A stretch of DNA of 64,000 nt from an uncultured SAR116 cluster alpha proteobacterium (lineage in GTDB: Bacteria; Pseudomonadota; Alphaproteobacteria; Puniceispirillales; Puniceispirillaceae), in NCBI GenBank assembly GCA_902625725.1, contig CACOCY010000002.1, forward strand, positions 1 to 64,000, given 5' to 3'. The notes beneath the pieces were generated by a model. It did not search any database and was not told the DNA's origin. It saw only the letters and a list, made by a program, of their open reading frames with translations. The translations under genes were made by a program, and so were the position numbers. Positions 50,238 to 58,001 of this stretch are shown here, piece after piece (position 1 is the first letter of the stretch; every line of letters starts with the position of its first letter).

Positions 50238-51044
50238 TTAGCTTTTTACTAAAAATATATTTCCACGTGATTGACCATCTCTTTTATATCCATTATTTTC
50301 AAGCCAATTTATAATGTTAATATCCCAATCTGACAGATTTTCTTCAATGATAATTAGAGAGGGGTATTTGTCTTTATTCAATTTTGAAAAATATGGGAAA
50401 AGTATTTTGTCTTCTAACCCTTCAACATCGATTTTTATTATATCTGCTTTCACCTCTTTGAATTGCTGAAGCGCTTTTTCTAAAGTCTTTTGCTCTACTT
50501 CAATCGAATTTTTTGATACAATCTTTTTGCCGATTGCGCTGCTTCCAAGCCCACTCTCTGCAATTTGAAGTTGTACTTGTCCCGTAAAGTCTCCAAGTGC
50601 AAACGGAGCTAAATGTACCCTTTTAGCAAATTGATTTATTGATACATTTTCTTCAATCCTATTAATTAAAACAGGGTTAGGTTCAAAGCTAATGCATTTT
50701 CTCGCCCCGAAACCTGCTACAAAAATAGAATAATACCCAAAATTGGCACCAATATCCAAAAATAATGTAGAATTATTTACAAATTTTTTTATTATTTTTA
50801 GTTCATTTTTTTCTCGGACTTTTGAAGAGAATAGTATGTTTGACTCAATGGTATTTCCGAACGGTCTAACCCTTAATCTTTTCCCATGATAAAATATATC
50901 TACTGGGTTTTCTCCGATATATTTTTTCCACAGAAAATGAAATACTCGTTTTAATCTACCCCGAGATACACCCAAAGATATTATAAATCTGATAAAACGT
51001 CCGAGGGGTGTGGGGAAATAGTAACCAAAAGTTTGAAAATTCAT
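50238..51044 (-). CDS. FkbM-family methyltransferase
   Basis: A 268-residue SAM-dependent methyltransferase. The SAM site is LFLDIGANFGYYSIFVAGFG near residue 95, then ISFEPNPVLINRIEENV; VEVKADIIKIDVEGLE (read in parts) is the FkbM hallmark. Family members O-methylate sugars, lipids or antibiotics; the substrate is unknown. It stands alone at the edge of the gene-poor region, with no glycan genes beside it. Confidence 0.87.
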   Translation of the reverse strand: MNFQTFGYYFPTPLGRFIRFIISLGVSRGRLKRVFHFLWKKYIGENPVDIFYHGKRLRVRPFGNTIESNILFSSKVREKNELKIIKKFVNNSTLFLDIGANFGYYSIFVAGFGARKCISFEPNPVLINRIEENVSINQFAKRVHLAPFALGDFTGQVQLQIAESGLGSSAIGKKIVSKNSIEVEQKTLEKALQQFKEVKADIIKIDVEGLEDKILFPYFSKLNKDKYPSLIIIEENLSDWDINIINWLENNGYKRDGQSRGNIFLVKS

Positions 51045-51243
51045 GTTGAAGCTTTAAGGCAAGTTAAATCTTATCAAAGCTAATAAAATAATTGTATCAA
51101 GGCAACAAATTTACTTATCTCGAAATATTAAATTGGCTTAATTTAATCAAGGCGGATAGCGGAATTTAAATGTTAAGGCATATATTTTCAAAGTCAGACA
51201 TCTGAAATAAGAATTTAAACAATTATAAATACATCTGTCGTGA
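51045..51243. other. Non-coding AT-rich stretch
   Basis: About 200 bases upstream of the FkbM gene with no long reading frame or convincing RNA fold. It presumably holds the FkbM promoter; no clear -35/-10 pair was found. Confidence 0.5.
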
Positions 51244-51477
51244 GAGTTGGTGCTAGTTCTCAGCGGCGGATATCTCTGCGTTGTTAATACTCTTACCAAC
51301 CCTCAATATAGGAGGGCGTATCCACATCCAGAAAATGGGCGTGTGGTGGATAACGGATTTACGATGATAATAAGCCTCAACGAATTTCGATTGGAAGAAG
51401 GTTAATATTATAATCGTTTCAAAGATGGTCAAAGCATTTTTGAGATGGAACGTACTTTTTTAAGGCAAAAAAGGTAA
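51244..51477 (+). pseudogene. Decayed reading frame, possibly helix-turn-helix
   Basis: One reading frame stays open from 51244 to 51477 except for an in-frame TAA at 51403-51405. The first part reads GGYLCVVNTLTNPQYRRAYP and later VVDNGFTMIISLNEFRLEEG; after the stop it reads YNRFKDGQSIFEMERTFLRQ. The last segment recalls the small DNA-binding domain pattern in which a 'GKSI-E-A--L-R--GAI' helix-turn-helix occurs. The identification is weak. The G+C content is higher than the surroundings, which also supports decayed coding sequence or structured RNA. Confidence 0.25.
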
Positions 51478-51560
51478 AGCTCTGCTCTACTTGATTTTAC
51501 TATTAAGTTATTATAATTTTGCAAATTAACGCCCTTAAACAATCAAAAAGAAGATTAATC

Positions 51561-51800
51561 ATGTTTGATTGGAGAGAAATAGGCAAGGCAGCAGAAATTG
51601 CATCAGGGCAATGGGAAGAAGATGTGGAAATTATTGTAAATAATTTAGTGTTTGAACATGTACTAAAATATTATAATTTAGATGATTTAGATAAATTAAC
51701 AAAAACACAGTTAGAGGAAATTAAAAAATTTGTAGATAATATCCATGAATACAAAATTATGAAACTTGGATTTTATAATTTATTAAATCGATATAATTAA
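51561..51800 (+). CDS. Small hypothetical protein, phage-like
   Basis: A 79-residue acidic, helix-rich protein (MFDWREIGKAAEIASGQWEED, then VEIIVNNLVFEHVLKYY). No signal or membrane segment. I do not recognise a named family, but short proteins of this style, with REIGKAAEIASGQWEEDV-like starts, occur in marine phages and prophages as far as I recall. Start taken at the ATG with an AAGAAG site upstream; the frame is open 14 codons further back from a TTG. Its isolated position in a decayed region fits a remnant of a mobile element. Confidence 0.6.
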   Translation: MFDWREIGKAAEIASGQWEEDVEIIVNNLVFEHVLKYYNLDDLDKLTKTQLEEIKKFVDNIHEYKIMKLGFYNLLNRYN

Positions 51801-51988
51801 GTGGTTAGAGTATTTCCTAATTTATACTTACTTATTATTAGAAAATTAGCTTGATTTATTTAAAATAAATTTTTTTTCTAATAAAAATATATGCAGATAT
51901 TGGAATTCACTTATTTTTTACTAGTTTTATAAGTCATAATATTGACTAAAAAAATAATTAATCTAATCCAATCTGTAAGCAATGCACA

Positions 51989-52113
51989 GTATTTAATATT
52001 GGACCTAAATCACTTGACCTCAAGATTGCTTTTGGGCTAGAAGTCTCCCCATGGTGAGGGCGGTTAGGTCAGCTGGTAGAGCAAGTGACTTTTAATTACT
52101 GGGTCACAGGTTT
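51989..52113. repeat. Direct repeat, copy A (tRNA-Lys promoter and 5' part)
   Basis: About 125 bases that match copy B at 52942-53065 with scattered mismatches and one small indel, offset 952 bases. The shared block runs from GTATTTA/CTATT through the TTGACC -35 box, the tRNA 5' half and the T-arm start, and stops at CACAGGTT. After that the copies diverge completely. Confidence 0.8.
52058..52112 (+). pseudogene. Truncated tRNA-Lys pseudogene
   Basis: The first 55 bases match the intact tRNA-Lys at 53010, including the TTT anticodon loop (CTTTTAA). Two changes break stems: G for C in the D-stem (GGTC instead of GCTC) and T for C in the anticodon stem. The T-arm, 3' acceptor strand and CCA are missing; the sequence turns into unrelated DNA after CACAGGTT. 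It cannot fold into a functional tRNA. Confidence 0.8.
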
Positions 52114-52173
52114 CTCTAGCGTAAGTTGTCAAGGTCATGTGATTGCCCTGCATACTCAAAAGAGGATGATACT

Positions 52174-52242
52174 ATGGATAACCAACTTCACTCGTTAGCA
52201 GCCATTGGGTCAGCGGATGAGAACCACAACATCACCTCCTAA
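52174..52242 (+). CDS. Possible 22-residue peptide
   Basis: An ATG with AGAGGATGAT just upstream opens a 22-codon frame (MDNQLHSLAAIGSADENHNI...). No homology recognised. The ribosome-site-like spacing is the only support, so it may be chance in a non-coding region. Confidence 0.2.
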   Translation: MDNQLHSLAAIGSADENHNITS

Positions 52243-52315
52243 AAAAACTATTCAACCACCGACTTCAACAGTGGCTTGCCCTGCGGTGGAACGAAAAACA
52301 CTTATGTATTTAATT

Positions 52316-52531
52316 TCAAAAGCGTGACCAAACTCTTTCATGAAAATAGTAAAGAAACATTTTTGTAACTACTTCAAAAGACATTATGGTTGAGGCTACA
52401 GAGAGGCTACCAGTTATAAGCCAAGCAATTAAAAGTGTGTCTAGTGACGCAACTATTCGCCATGATATTGTTTTAAAAAACGATTTCCTACGCTTTTCGG
52501 TAGAGGGTTTAATAAGTTTATCTATGAACAT
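52316..52531 (-). CDS. DUF2061 membrane protein
   Basis: A 71-residue protein that is a complete DUF2061 domain. It has two hydrophobic segments (SLDTLLIAWLITGSLSVAS and the following helix) and the family signatures KTISWRIVASLDT and VVTKMFLYYFHERVW. Function unknown; the family is a small inner-membrane protein often found near sulfate assimilation genes or alone. It lies between the two tRNA-Lys copies, so it may be cargo of the duplicated segment. Length is full, with no sign of truncation. Confidence 0.85.
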   Translation of the reverse strand: MFIDKLIKPSTEKRRKSFFKTISWRIVASLDTLLIAWLITGSLSVASTIMSFEVVTKMFLYYFHERVWSRF

Positions 52532-52781
52532 TTAATACCAACACATTCAGAAATTAAAATTCTTTAGGTAAAAAAAGTGTAAGAAAATTACCTGATTAAA
52601 AATAATTTTTTAAAACACAATTATATCCTATTTTATAACAAATAAAAATATGGTTTAGATTAATGTCAAAACCAATATCACATTCGTATATTTCTCTGGT
52701 TTGACTAAATATATTGTTTTAAAAAAATGAGTTATAACGTCTTTTTTCAATTTTCCACCATAAAAAATGACTCAAAATCAA
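52532..52781. other. Non-coding AT-rich stretch
   Basis: About 250 bases between the DUF2061 gene and the octamer cluster. No reading frame, RNA or repeat could be supported; very A/T-rich. Confidence 0.5.
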
Positions 52782-52826
52782 TCACTTGACTCTACTCACG
52801 ACCATCAAGTGACCTGCCTCACTTGA
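52782..52826. repeat. TCACTTGA/TCAAGTGA octamer cluster with inverted repeat
   Basis: TCACTTGA occurs at 52782-52789 and 52819-52826, and its reverse complement TCAAGTGA at 52805-52812. The last two form a perfect 8-bp inverted repeat around CCTGCC. The same octamer lies in the -35 region of both tRNA-Lys copies (52010 and 52963), and CAAGTGA also occurs in the tRNA itself. Candidate protein-binding or recombination arm sites. Confidence 0.5.
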
Positions 52827-52941
52827 CCCAACCCACGCAAACTCACGAATCTAATTGAATCTATTCAGTTTTTTCTCACGTAAACTCTTGTAATAAGATA
52901 AAAAAATGACTACAATATGTCCATAGGTAATGTGAGTTGTG

Positions 52942-53065
52942 GTATTTACTATTTGACCTAAATCACTTGACCTGCAGACTACGAAGAGCTAGAAATCTTC
53001 ACATGGTGAGGGCGGTTAGCTCAGCTGGTAGAGCAAGTGACTTTTAATCACTGGGTCACAGGTTC
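52942..53065. repeat. Direct repeat, copy B (intact tRNA-Lys)
   Basis: Partner of copy A at 51989-52113; see that entry. Copy B continues into the functional 3' half of the tRNA. Confidence 0.8.
52967..52995 (+). promoter_or_regulatory. Probable promoter of tRNA-Lys
   Basis: TTGACC (52967-52972) and TAGAAA (52990-52995) are separated by exactly 17 bases, and the predicted start falls about seven bases before the tRNA. The -35 box and its TCAC lead are identical in the pseudo copy. Confidence 0.5.
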
Positions 53066-53085
53066 GAATCCTGTACCGCTCACCA
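53010..53085 (+). tRNA. tRNA-Lys (TTT)
   Basis: A 76-nt cloverleaf: acceptor GGGCGGT/ACCGCTC with one G-T pair, D-stem GCTC/GAGC, anticodon stem AGTGA/TCACT with loop CTTTTAA (anticodon TTT), T-arm ACAGG-TTCGAAT-CCTGT, discriminator A and an encoded CCA. Its wobble uridine is one of the expected targets of MnmH at 872-1945. Confidence 0.96.
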
Positions 53086-53103
53086 CATTTTTGATTGGTC
53101 AAT

Positions 53104-53205
53104 ATGCTTAAAATTGTGTTTTTTACGATTTTAGTCTACGCTTTGATTAAATATGAACATGAGGGAAATAAATTTAACCCTCCTTGGTGTGATGAAAATA
53201 CCTAA
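53104..53205 (+). CDS. Possible 33-residue membrane peptide
   Basis: A short frame just after tRNA-Lys with a hydrophobic start (MLKIVFFTILVYALIKY) and a polar end containing PPWCDE. No ribosome site is evident and no family is recognised. Low support. Confidence 0.25.
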   Translation: MLKIVFFTILVYALIKYEHEGNKFNPPWCDENT

Positions 53206-53236
53206 TATGTTATTCATATAATGTTCTATTTAAATA

Positions 53237-53842
53237 TTAGTTAAGCTCTATTATTTGATTCGCACTCAAATAGGAACTCACGTCCTGATGAGATATTATA
53301 AGTGTGATTGACTTCATTTTTTGCCTTTGCTCTTCAATTAACATGGATGCTTTTTTTATCATATTCAGATCTAGAGCAGAAAAAGGTTCATCCAATAATA
53401 AGATTGGTTGCTCTCGCAATAAGGTTCTTATTAAAGCAATACGTTGGAGTTCACCGCCGGATAAGTCATGAGATTTCCGATTGATTAGAGAATTTACATC
53501 TAAAAAATTAATTTTATTTTTCATATTTTCAATATGTTCTAATTTATTTCTTATTCCTAACATTAAATTTTCTTTCACAGATAAATGAGGAAATAAATTA
53601 TCACTTTGAAACATTGTAGAAACAGGCCTTTTCCAGGGAGGCTTTACACATAAATTTTCACCATTAAATAAAATTGAACCGGACACTGGTTCATAAAATC
53701 CAGAGATAATATTGAATAATGTTGTTTTACCCACACCAGAGCGTCCGCTTATTAAAATTATTTCACCCTTAGAAGCATTTAAATTTACCTCCTGTGAAAA
53801 TGAATCTGGCCATTGATATATTAATTTATTTAATTGAAGCAT
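53237..53842 (-). CDS. thiQ: Thiamine ABC transporter ATPase
   Basis: A 201-residue ABC ATPase. Walker A is SGRSGVGKTTLF, the signature LSGGELQRIAL, and Walker B ILLLDEPFSALD. It powers thiamine, thiamine phosphate and thiamine diphosphate import with ThiP and ThiB. Start taken at the ATG giving MLQLNKLIYQWPDS, which fits the family; the frame is open 13 codons upstream inside thiP. It overlaps thiP by 17 bases. Assignment rests on the operon and the riboswitch as much as on the sequence. Confidence 0.92.
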   Translation of the reverse strand: MLQLNKLIYQWPDSFSQEVNLNASKGEIILISGRSGVGKTTLFNIISGFYEPVSGSILFNGENLCVKPPWKRPVSTMFQSDNLFPHLSVKENLMLGIRNKLEHIENMKNKINFLDVNSLINRKSHDLSGGELQRIALIRTLLREQPILLLDEPFSALDLNMIKKASMLIEEQRQKMKSITLIISHQDVSSYLSANQIIELN

Positions 53843-55538
53843 CTTTAAATACCGTGTGGCTATAAATCCGCAGTTTTTCAATATACATTAAGATAACACC
53901 AAAAATTAAGTAAGCCCCAAAAATATATCCGAGAATGAATATGCCTAGCATATCCGCTTCAGAAGCACCATAACGGCTGAAAAGTTGATAAAGATAATAA
54001 GGTAATGTTTCAAACTCGTGATTACCAAATAAAGTGATTACACTTAAATCACCTAGTGAAAAGGCAAAACTTAAACCCAATACCAGCTGTAATTCACGAT
54101 TTATTGTAGGCATGGTTAATGAAAAGAATTTCCGTGCCCCAGTTATACCTAATTGTAAGGATAACTTATCATGCTGCGAAAGTTTATGTTCTAATGACGG
54201 CGATAATATACGTACAACAAAAGGTAAAGAAAATAATATATTTGCTAATAAAACTAGCCAGAACGCAAATTCAAAAAGATTAATTGTATTTCGCAGTAGG
54301 AGAAAACATCCGGTAGCAAAAACAATAGCTGGCATTAAAAGATAAAATGATACAGAAAAATCAATAAATTGTATCCAAAGGTGAGTGCCGGACTGTGCTA
54401 GTCTAAACCTACTATGGATTAAAATAATGGAGATACTAACGCTTAATATTGAAGAAAAAAAAGCGAGTTTGGTAGACAAATTAAAAGCTCTCCAAAACCT
54501 TTCTTGTTCGAATAACTTAAGTCCGGAATATAAATCTAACCTAAAAAATAATGCTATTAACGGTAATACAATAAGTAGAAAAAAAATAGTGAGGCAAAAT
54601 AAATCTGTGAGCCTTGATACGATAGTATTTGTATCATTTCTTTCGATTTTATTTTTCTCCGCATTTGCTGAAGGGGAGCTAATATTAAAATTTAGTGGCC
54701 TAGATATAAAAATTAGACCAGAGCATATCAAAATTTGTAATATACTTAAACAAGCTGCCAACTGCATATCAAAAGAAAAACGAACTGCGTGATAAATGGA
54801 AACTTCTAACGTTGTTACATCAGGTCCGCCTCCTAGCATAAGAACTATTGAAAAGGAGGTAAAGCAAAGCAAAAAAATCAAACTTGCTAGAGGAAATATA
54901 ATTTTCTTAAATGTTGGCCATTCTATGAATTTAAATATCTCTATTTCCGACAAATTATTATGGGATGCTATTTTCCAATAGTAGCTTGGCTGGGTTATTA
55001 AAGCAGAATAAGCAACTCTTAAAACAAGGGGTGCATTAAAAAATACATGCGCAAGAACAACCATCCATAACCCAAAAAGAGATACACTACTTAATCCTAA
55101 AGAACTTAAGAGACCAGACCTTCCCCAAACCGCCACAATACCTAAAGATGCAACAGTTGTGGGAATTACTAGTGCCACAAAGCTTGTAGACAAAACGATT
55201 CTATTCAGCCAGTAATTTCCCCTTCTATGAAGGGCGCGTGCACATACTATTCCAGCAAATAAAGAAAAAAAAGTAGAGAGGAATGCCTGCCATCCAGCAC
55301 TTTTAATTATATTAAAAGTAGTAGATGAAAAAATAGTATCTAAATTACTGCCATCACCTGCTATCCTAAACATTTGGGTTAATATCAAACATCCAAGAGT
55401 TGATAGAAATAACCCAAAAAACACACCATAAGCTCTTGCAAATTGAAAATGCCTTAATAGAGAAAGTGACTGGGCGGCATAAAATGTTTTTGCTCTCTTT
55501 TTTCCTATTTCTTCTATTTTGTACTTGCGGCTAACCAC
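53826..55538 (-). CDS. thiP: Thiamine ABC transporter permease
   Basis: A 570-residue inner-membrane protein with about twelve helices in two homologous halves, each with the permease EAA-like loop (ASHNNLSEIEIFKFIEWP and LQLGITGARKFFSLTMP). This duplicated form is the ThiP/FbpB type. The start is GTG, lying 25 bases inside the end of thiB, which suggests translational coupling. ThiB delivers the ligand and ThiQ supplies ATP hydrolysis. Confidence 0.93.
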   Translation of the reverse strand: MVSRKYKIEEIGKKRAKTFYAAQSLSLLRHFQFARAYGVFFGLFLSTLGCLILTQMFRIAGDGSNLDTIFSSTTFNIIKSAGWQAFLSTFFSLFAGIVCARALHRRGNYWLNRIVLSTSFVALVIPTTVASLGIVAVWGRSGLLSSLGLSSVSLFGLWMVVLAHVFFNAPLVLRVAYSALITQPSYYWKIASHNNLSEIEIFKFIEWPTFKKIIFPLASLIFLLCFTSFSIVLMLGGGPDVTTLEVSIYHAVRFSFDMQLAACLSILQILICSGLIFISRPLNFNISSPSANAEKNKIERNDTNTIVSRLTDLFCLTIFFLLIVLPLIALFFRLDLYSGLKLFEQERFWRAFNLSTKLAFFSSILSVSISIILIHSRFRLAQSGTHLWIQFIDFSVSFYLLMPAIVFATGCFLLLRNTINLFEFAFWLVLLANILFSLPFVVRILSPSLEHKLSQHDKLSLQLGITGARKFFSLTMPTINRELQLVLGLSFAFSLGDLSVITLFGNHEFETLPYYLYQLFSRYGASEADMLGIFILGYIFGAYLIFGVILMYIEKLRIYSHTVFKDASIK

Positions 55539-56533
55539 TCATCAATCCATTTTTTCTGGTTTGAAGCTACATCTTTGGATTTGAAAATAAGCGATTTGGT
55601 CGGTTTGGCCAGTGTTTCAAAACCTCCTGGTATTTCGCCAGTAAAGGCCGGATACATCCAGTTCGTTGTAGGTATGGTATTCTGAAATGCGGGGGAAGCA
55701 ATGAATTCCATGAATTTAGCTGCAAGTTCTGGTTCGGAGGAGCTTTTTAACATGGCTCCTACCTCAATTTGTAAATAGTTACCCTCTGCAAAAACAGCGG
55801 CGTCAAAATTATCATTTCCTTCCGCAATTAAGTGATACGCAGGTGAAGTAGTGTAAGATAATACCATGTCCGCTTCCCCGTCCAAGAAAAGAGCATAGGC
55901 CTCTGACCATCCTTTCGTGACGGTTAGGATCTTAGGTTGTAACTCTCTCCAATAGTTTAAAGCCTTATCACCATAAACAGATTTAACCCAAAGCAATAAT
56001 CCCAAACCAGGTGTTGATGTTCTTGGGTCTTGGATGACAATTTTAATATCATCAGACATTTTTGATAATTCTTGAAATGATTTTGGTGGACTTTTTAAAG
56101 AATTTTTATTGTAAACAAAACCAAACCAGCCCCAATCAAACGGCATAAATATATCGTCGTTGTATACAATAGGCAATGAGCTGCGCTCATTATTGATATC
56201 TTTGACTTTAGTTGGTAGTGGTGCAAAAAGCCCTGTCTCTTTTGCAATATGAACAAGATTGGTATCGAGACCAAGTGCAATATCTGCTTTTGTATTTTTT
56301 CCTTCAAGCTGAATTCTGCCCAAAATTCCGATAGAGCTATCTAGTCCAATAAATTGCAAGTCGCATTCACATATCTCCTCAAATTTTAACTCAACAGTTG
56401 GACCTGGACCCCAATCAGATGTAAATGAATCATATGTGTAGACCGTAAGAACTGGTTTGTCCGCTACGGCTGGATGTATACCTAATAAATAAGTGATAAA
56501 AACAATGGCGATTCTTAAAATATTCATATTCAT
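55514..56533 (-). CDS. thiB: Periplasmic thiamine-binding protein
   Basis: A 339-residue binding protein. A signal peptide covers about residues 1-24 and ends at HPAVADKP. The mature start LTVYTYDSFTSDWGPGPTVELKFE matches the ThiB family well, as does DIALGLDTNLV and TSPAYHLIAEGN. It captures thiamine and its phosphates. It is the first gene after the TPP riboswitch. The second methionine (M3) is an alternative start. Confidence 0.95.
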   Translation of the reverse strand: MNMNILRIAIVFITYLLGIHPAVADKPVLTVYTYDSFTSDWGPGPTVELKFEEICECDLQFIGLDSSIGILGRIQLEGKNTKADIALGLDTNLVHIAKETGLFAPLPTKVKDINNERSSLPIVYNDDIFMPFDWGWFGFVYNKNSLKSPPKSFQELSKMSDDIKIVIQDPRTSTPGLGLLLWVKSVYGDKALNYWRELQPKILTVTKGWSEAYALFLDGEADMVLSYTTSPAYHLIAEGNDNFDAAVFAEGNYLQIEVGAMLKSSSEPELAAKFMEFIASPAFQNTIPTTNWMYPAFTGEIPGGFETLAKPTKSLIFKSKDVASNQKKWIDEWLAASTK

Positions 56534-56619
56534 ATTTCCATTCTATTCAATAAACAAAAATTTTGCTTCGCGCGAAGATAAAGAAAATAATAATATTAAT
56601 ATGTATGAACATTTTCGTT

Positions 56620-56702
56620 ATTCTCTTTCCTACGCCAGCATTATCCGGTTCAGGTTCATGGGTATATCTCAGCCCCAAAAGTCTGGGCACCCCAAGAGTT
56701 AA
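56620..56702 (-). ncRNA. TPP riboswitch (THI element)
   Basis: On the minus strand the aptamer is easily read: GGGGTGCC, then GGCTGAGATATACCC, then GAACCTGAACCGGATAATG and CTGGCGTAGGAAAGAG. P1 is closed by CTCTT and AAGAG. The CTGAGA and ACCTGA bulges are the conserved pyrimidine- and pyrophosphate-binding parts. It ends about 90 bases before thiB, so thiamine diphosphate should shut off thiBPQ expression. No terminator hairpin with a T run follows it, so control is more likely at translation. Confidence 0.95.
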
Positions 56703-56754
56703 ATCATTTTAAAATAAGTTAATAAAAAATGGTAAAAAGTAAATATAATTTTAA

Positions 56755-56776
56755 TAAAAATTTGTTTAAGACAAAT
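56755..56776 (-). terminator. Weak terminator after the amidase operon
   Basis: On the minus strand ATTTGT-CTTAA-ACAAAT is followed by TTTTATT. The stem is only six A/T-rich pairs, 15 bases past the amidase stop, so confidence is moderate. It would separate the amidase unit from the riboswitch-controlled thi operon. Confidence 0.45.
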
Positions 56777-56790
56777 AAATGATTACTGAT

Positions 56791-57966
56791 CTATCTTTTT
56801 TCCAAATAAATTTTCTCTGTTAATGAAATTAATTGTTCATCTTTGTTTAAACTGCCTAAAATTGAAATTCCAAAAGGTTGAGGAGTATCTATCTTAAGTG
56901 GCAGTGATATTTGTGGCCTACCGGTTAGCCCCGCAATACAAGTGAAATTATGAATTTTTTTTCGAAATATTGATAATTCTTCATTTATTTTGCTTTTATT
57001 CAAAGCTGGCATGGGTGTTGTTGGGAAAATAGCAACACAATCATCTTCTATTAGTGCATCAATGCGGCTCTTGAAATTCTTTCTATTTTTATTTGCGTTT
57101 TCAAATTCAGCTTTAGTTATGCTATCTGCAAAATCAATTCTCTCTTTAATATTTTTTCTTAGTTTTAAGCGATGTTTTTTTACATGTTTTACTAAGCCGA
57201 GTTTTGCCTCCCATCCTTGTATTATTTGGAAATCCATAATTGAACTTTCAAAGTCAATTGCAGAAAAGGTTTTAGCTTCTATATTAAAATGGGCTTCCAA
57301 TATTTTTATCCACTGTTTTGAATCAGCAGAAACTTGTTGCGTGCTGTATTTAAATAAATCCTCTATTATAATGATTTTATTTATTTTATTTTTTTGTGTA
57401 CTATAATTCTTTAATAGTATTTGTCCTACCTTTGATAGTAGTTCTGGTTTTTTTGTTAACCATCCAAGTGTATCTAGTGAAGGCGCTAGTGCTGTCATAC
57501 CATTTGTTGGGATTCTCCCATGTGTTGGTCGAATTCCAAACAAACTACAAAAGGAAGCCGGTACTCTAATCGATCCACCCGTGTCACTTCCAAGGGCAAA
57601 ATCAGCTAAGTCAAAACCCACAGAAGCGGCAGCTCCCGATGATGACCCGCCGGGAACTAACTTTGTATTTATCCAGTTCTCAGGTTGTTGAAATGAGCTT
57701 TCTATGCCAGTCAGACTATAAAAAAATTCATCGCAGTTAGTTAGTCCAACCAGTTTTGCTCCCTCACGCATAAGCGAGGTTATTATAGGACTAGTAGAAC
57801 TAGACGGTTCAAACTTATTTAAGCTTCCCTTGTGGCCATTACTCTTAATATGTCCTTTCAAATCAAATAAGTCTTTTGCTGAAAAGGTGTAGTTATCTAA
57901 AATTCCCAACGTCTTTGGAAATTCGTTAAAATTTGACTTGCATTCAACAAAAATGTTACTCGGCAT
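56791..57966 (-). CDS. Amidase-signature family hydrolase
   Basis: A 391-residue amidase. The Ser-cisSer-Lys triad is complete: lysine in FSAKDLFDLKG near residue 32, cis-serine in PGGSSSGAAASVG near residue 110, and the nucleophile in GSDTGGSIRVPASF near residue 135. It is shorter than typical amidases (about 450-500 residues), with a compact C-terminal part. The family cleaves carboxamides, ureas or indole-acetamide-like compounds. It is the last gene of a cupin-cupin-cyclase-amidase unit transcribed away from the second molybdenum hydroxylase, so an amide intermediate of that pathway is the natural guess. Confidence 0.9.
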   Translation of the reverse strand: MPSNIFVECKSNFNEFPKTLGILDNYTFSAKDLFDLKGHIKSNGHKGSLNKFEPSSSTSPIITSLMREGAKLVGLTNCDEFFYSLTGIESSFQQPENWINTKLVPGGSSSGAAASVGFDLADFALGSDTGGSIRVPASFCSLFGIRPTHGRIPTNGMTALAPSLDTLGWLTKKPELLSKVGQILLKNYSTQKNKINKIIIIEDLFKYSTQQVSADSKQWIKILEAHFNIEAKTFSAIDFESSIMDFQIIQGWEAKLGLVKHVKKHRLKLRKNIKERIDFADSITKAEFENANKNRKNFKSRIDALIEDDCVAIFPTTPMPALNKSKINEELSIFRKKIHNFTCIAGLTGRPQISLPLKIDTPQPFGISILGSLNKDEQLISLTEKIYLEKR

Positions 57967-58001
57967 GGAAATTTTTATAATAAATTTTTGTAGTATTTTT
58001 T

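Noticed and set aside
51250-51290. Resemblance to the 5' end of eukaryotic 5.8S rRNA
   Set aside because: About 20 bases around GCGGCGGATATCTC look similar, but the universally conserved GATGAAGAACG segment does not follow.
54385-54792. 135-codon frame opposite thiP
   Set aside because: It is antisense to strong membrane-helix coding sequence and has no recognisable domain.
56990-57406. 138-codon frame opposite the amidase gene
   Set aside because: Shadow of the amidase, which retains its full catalytic triad.
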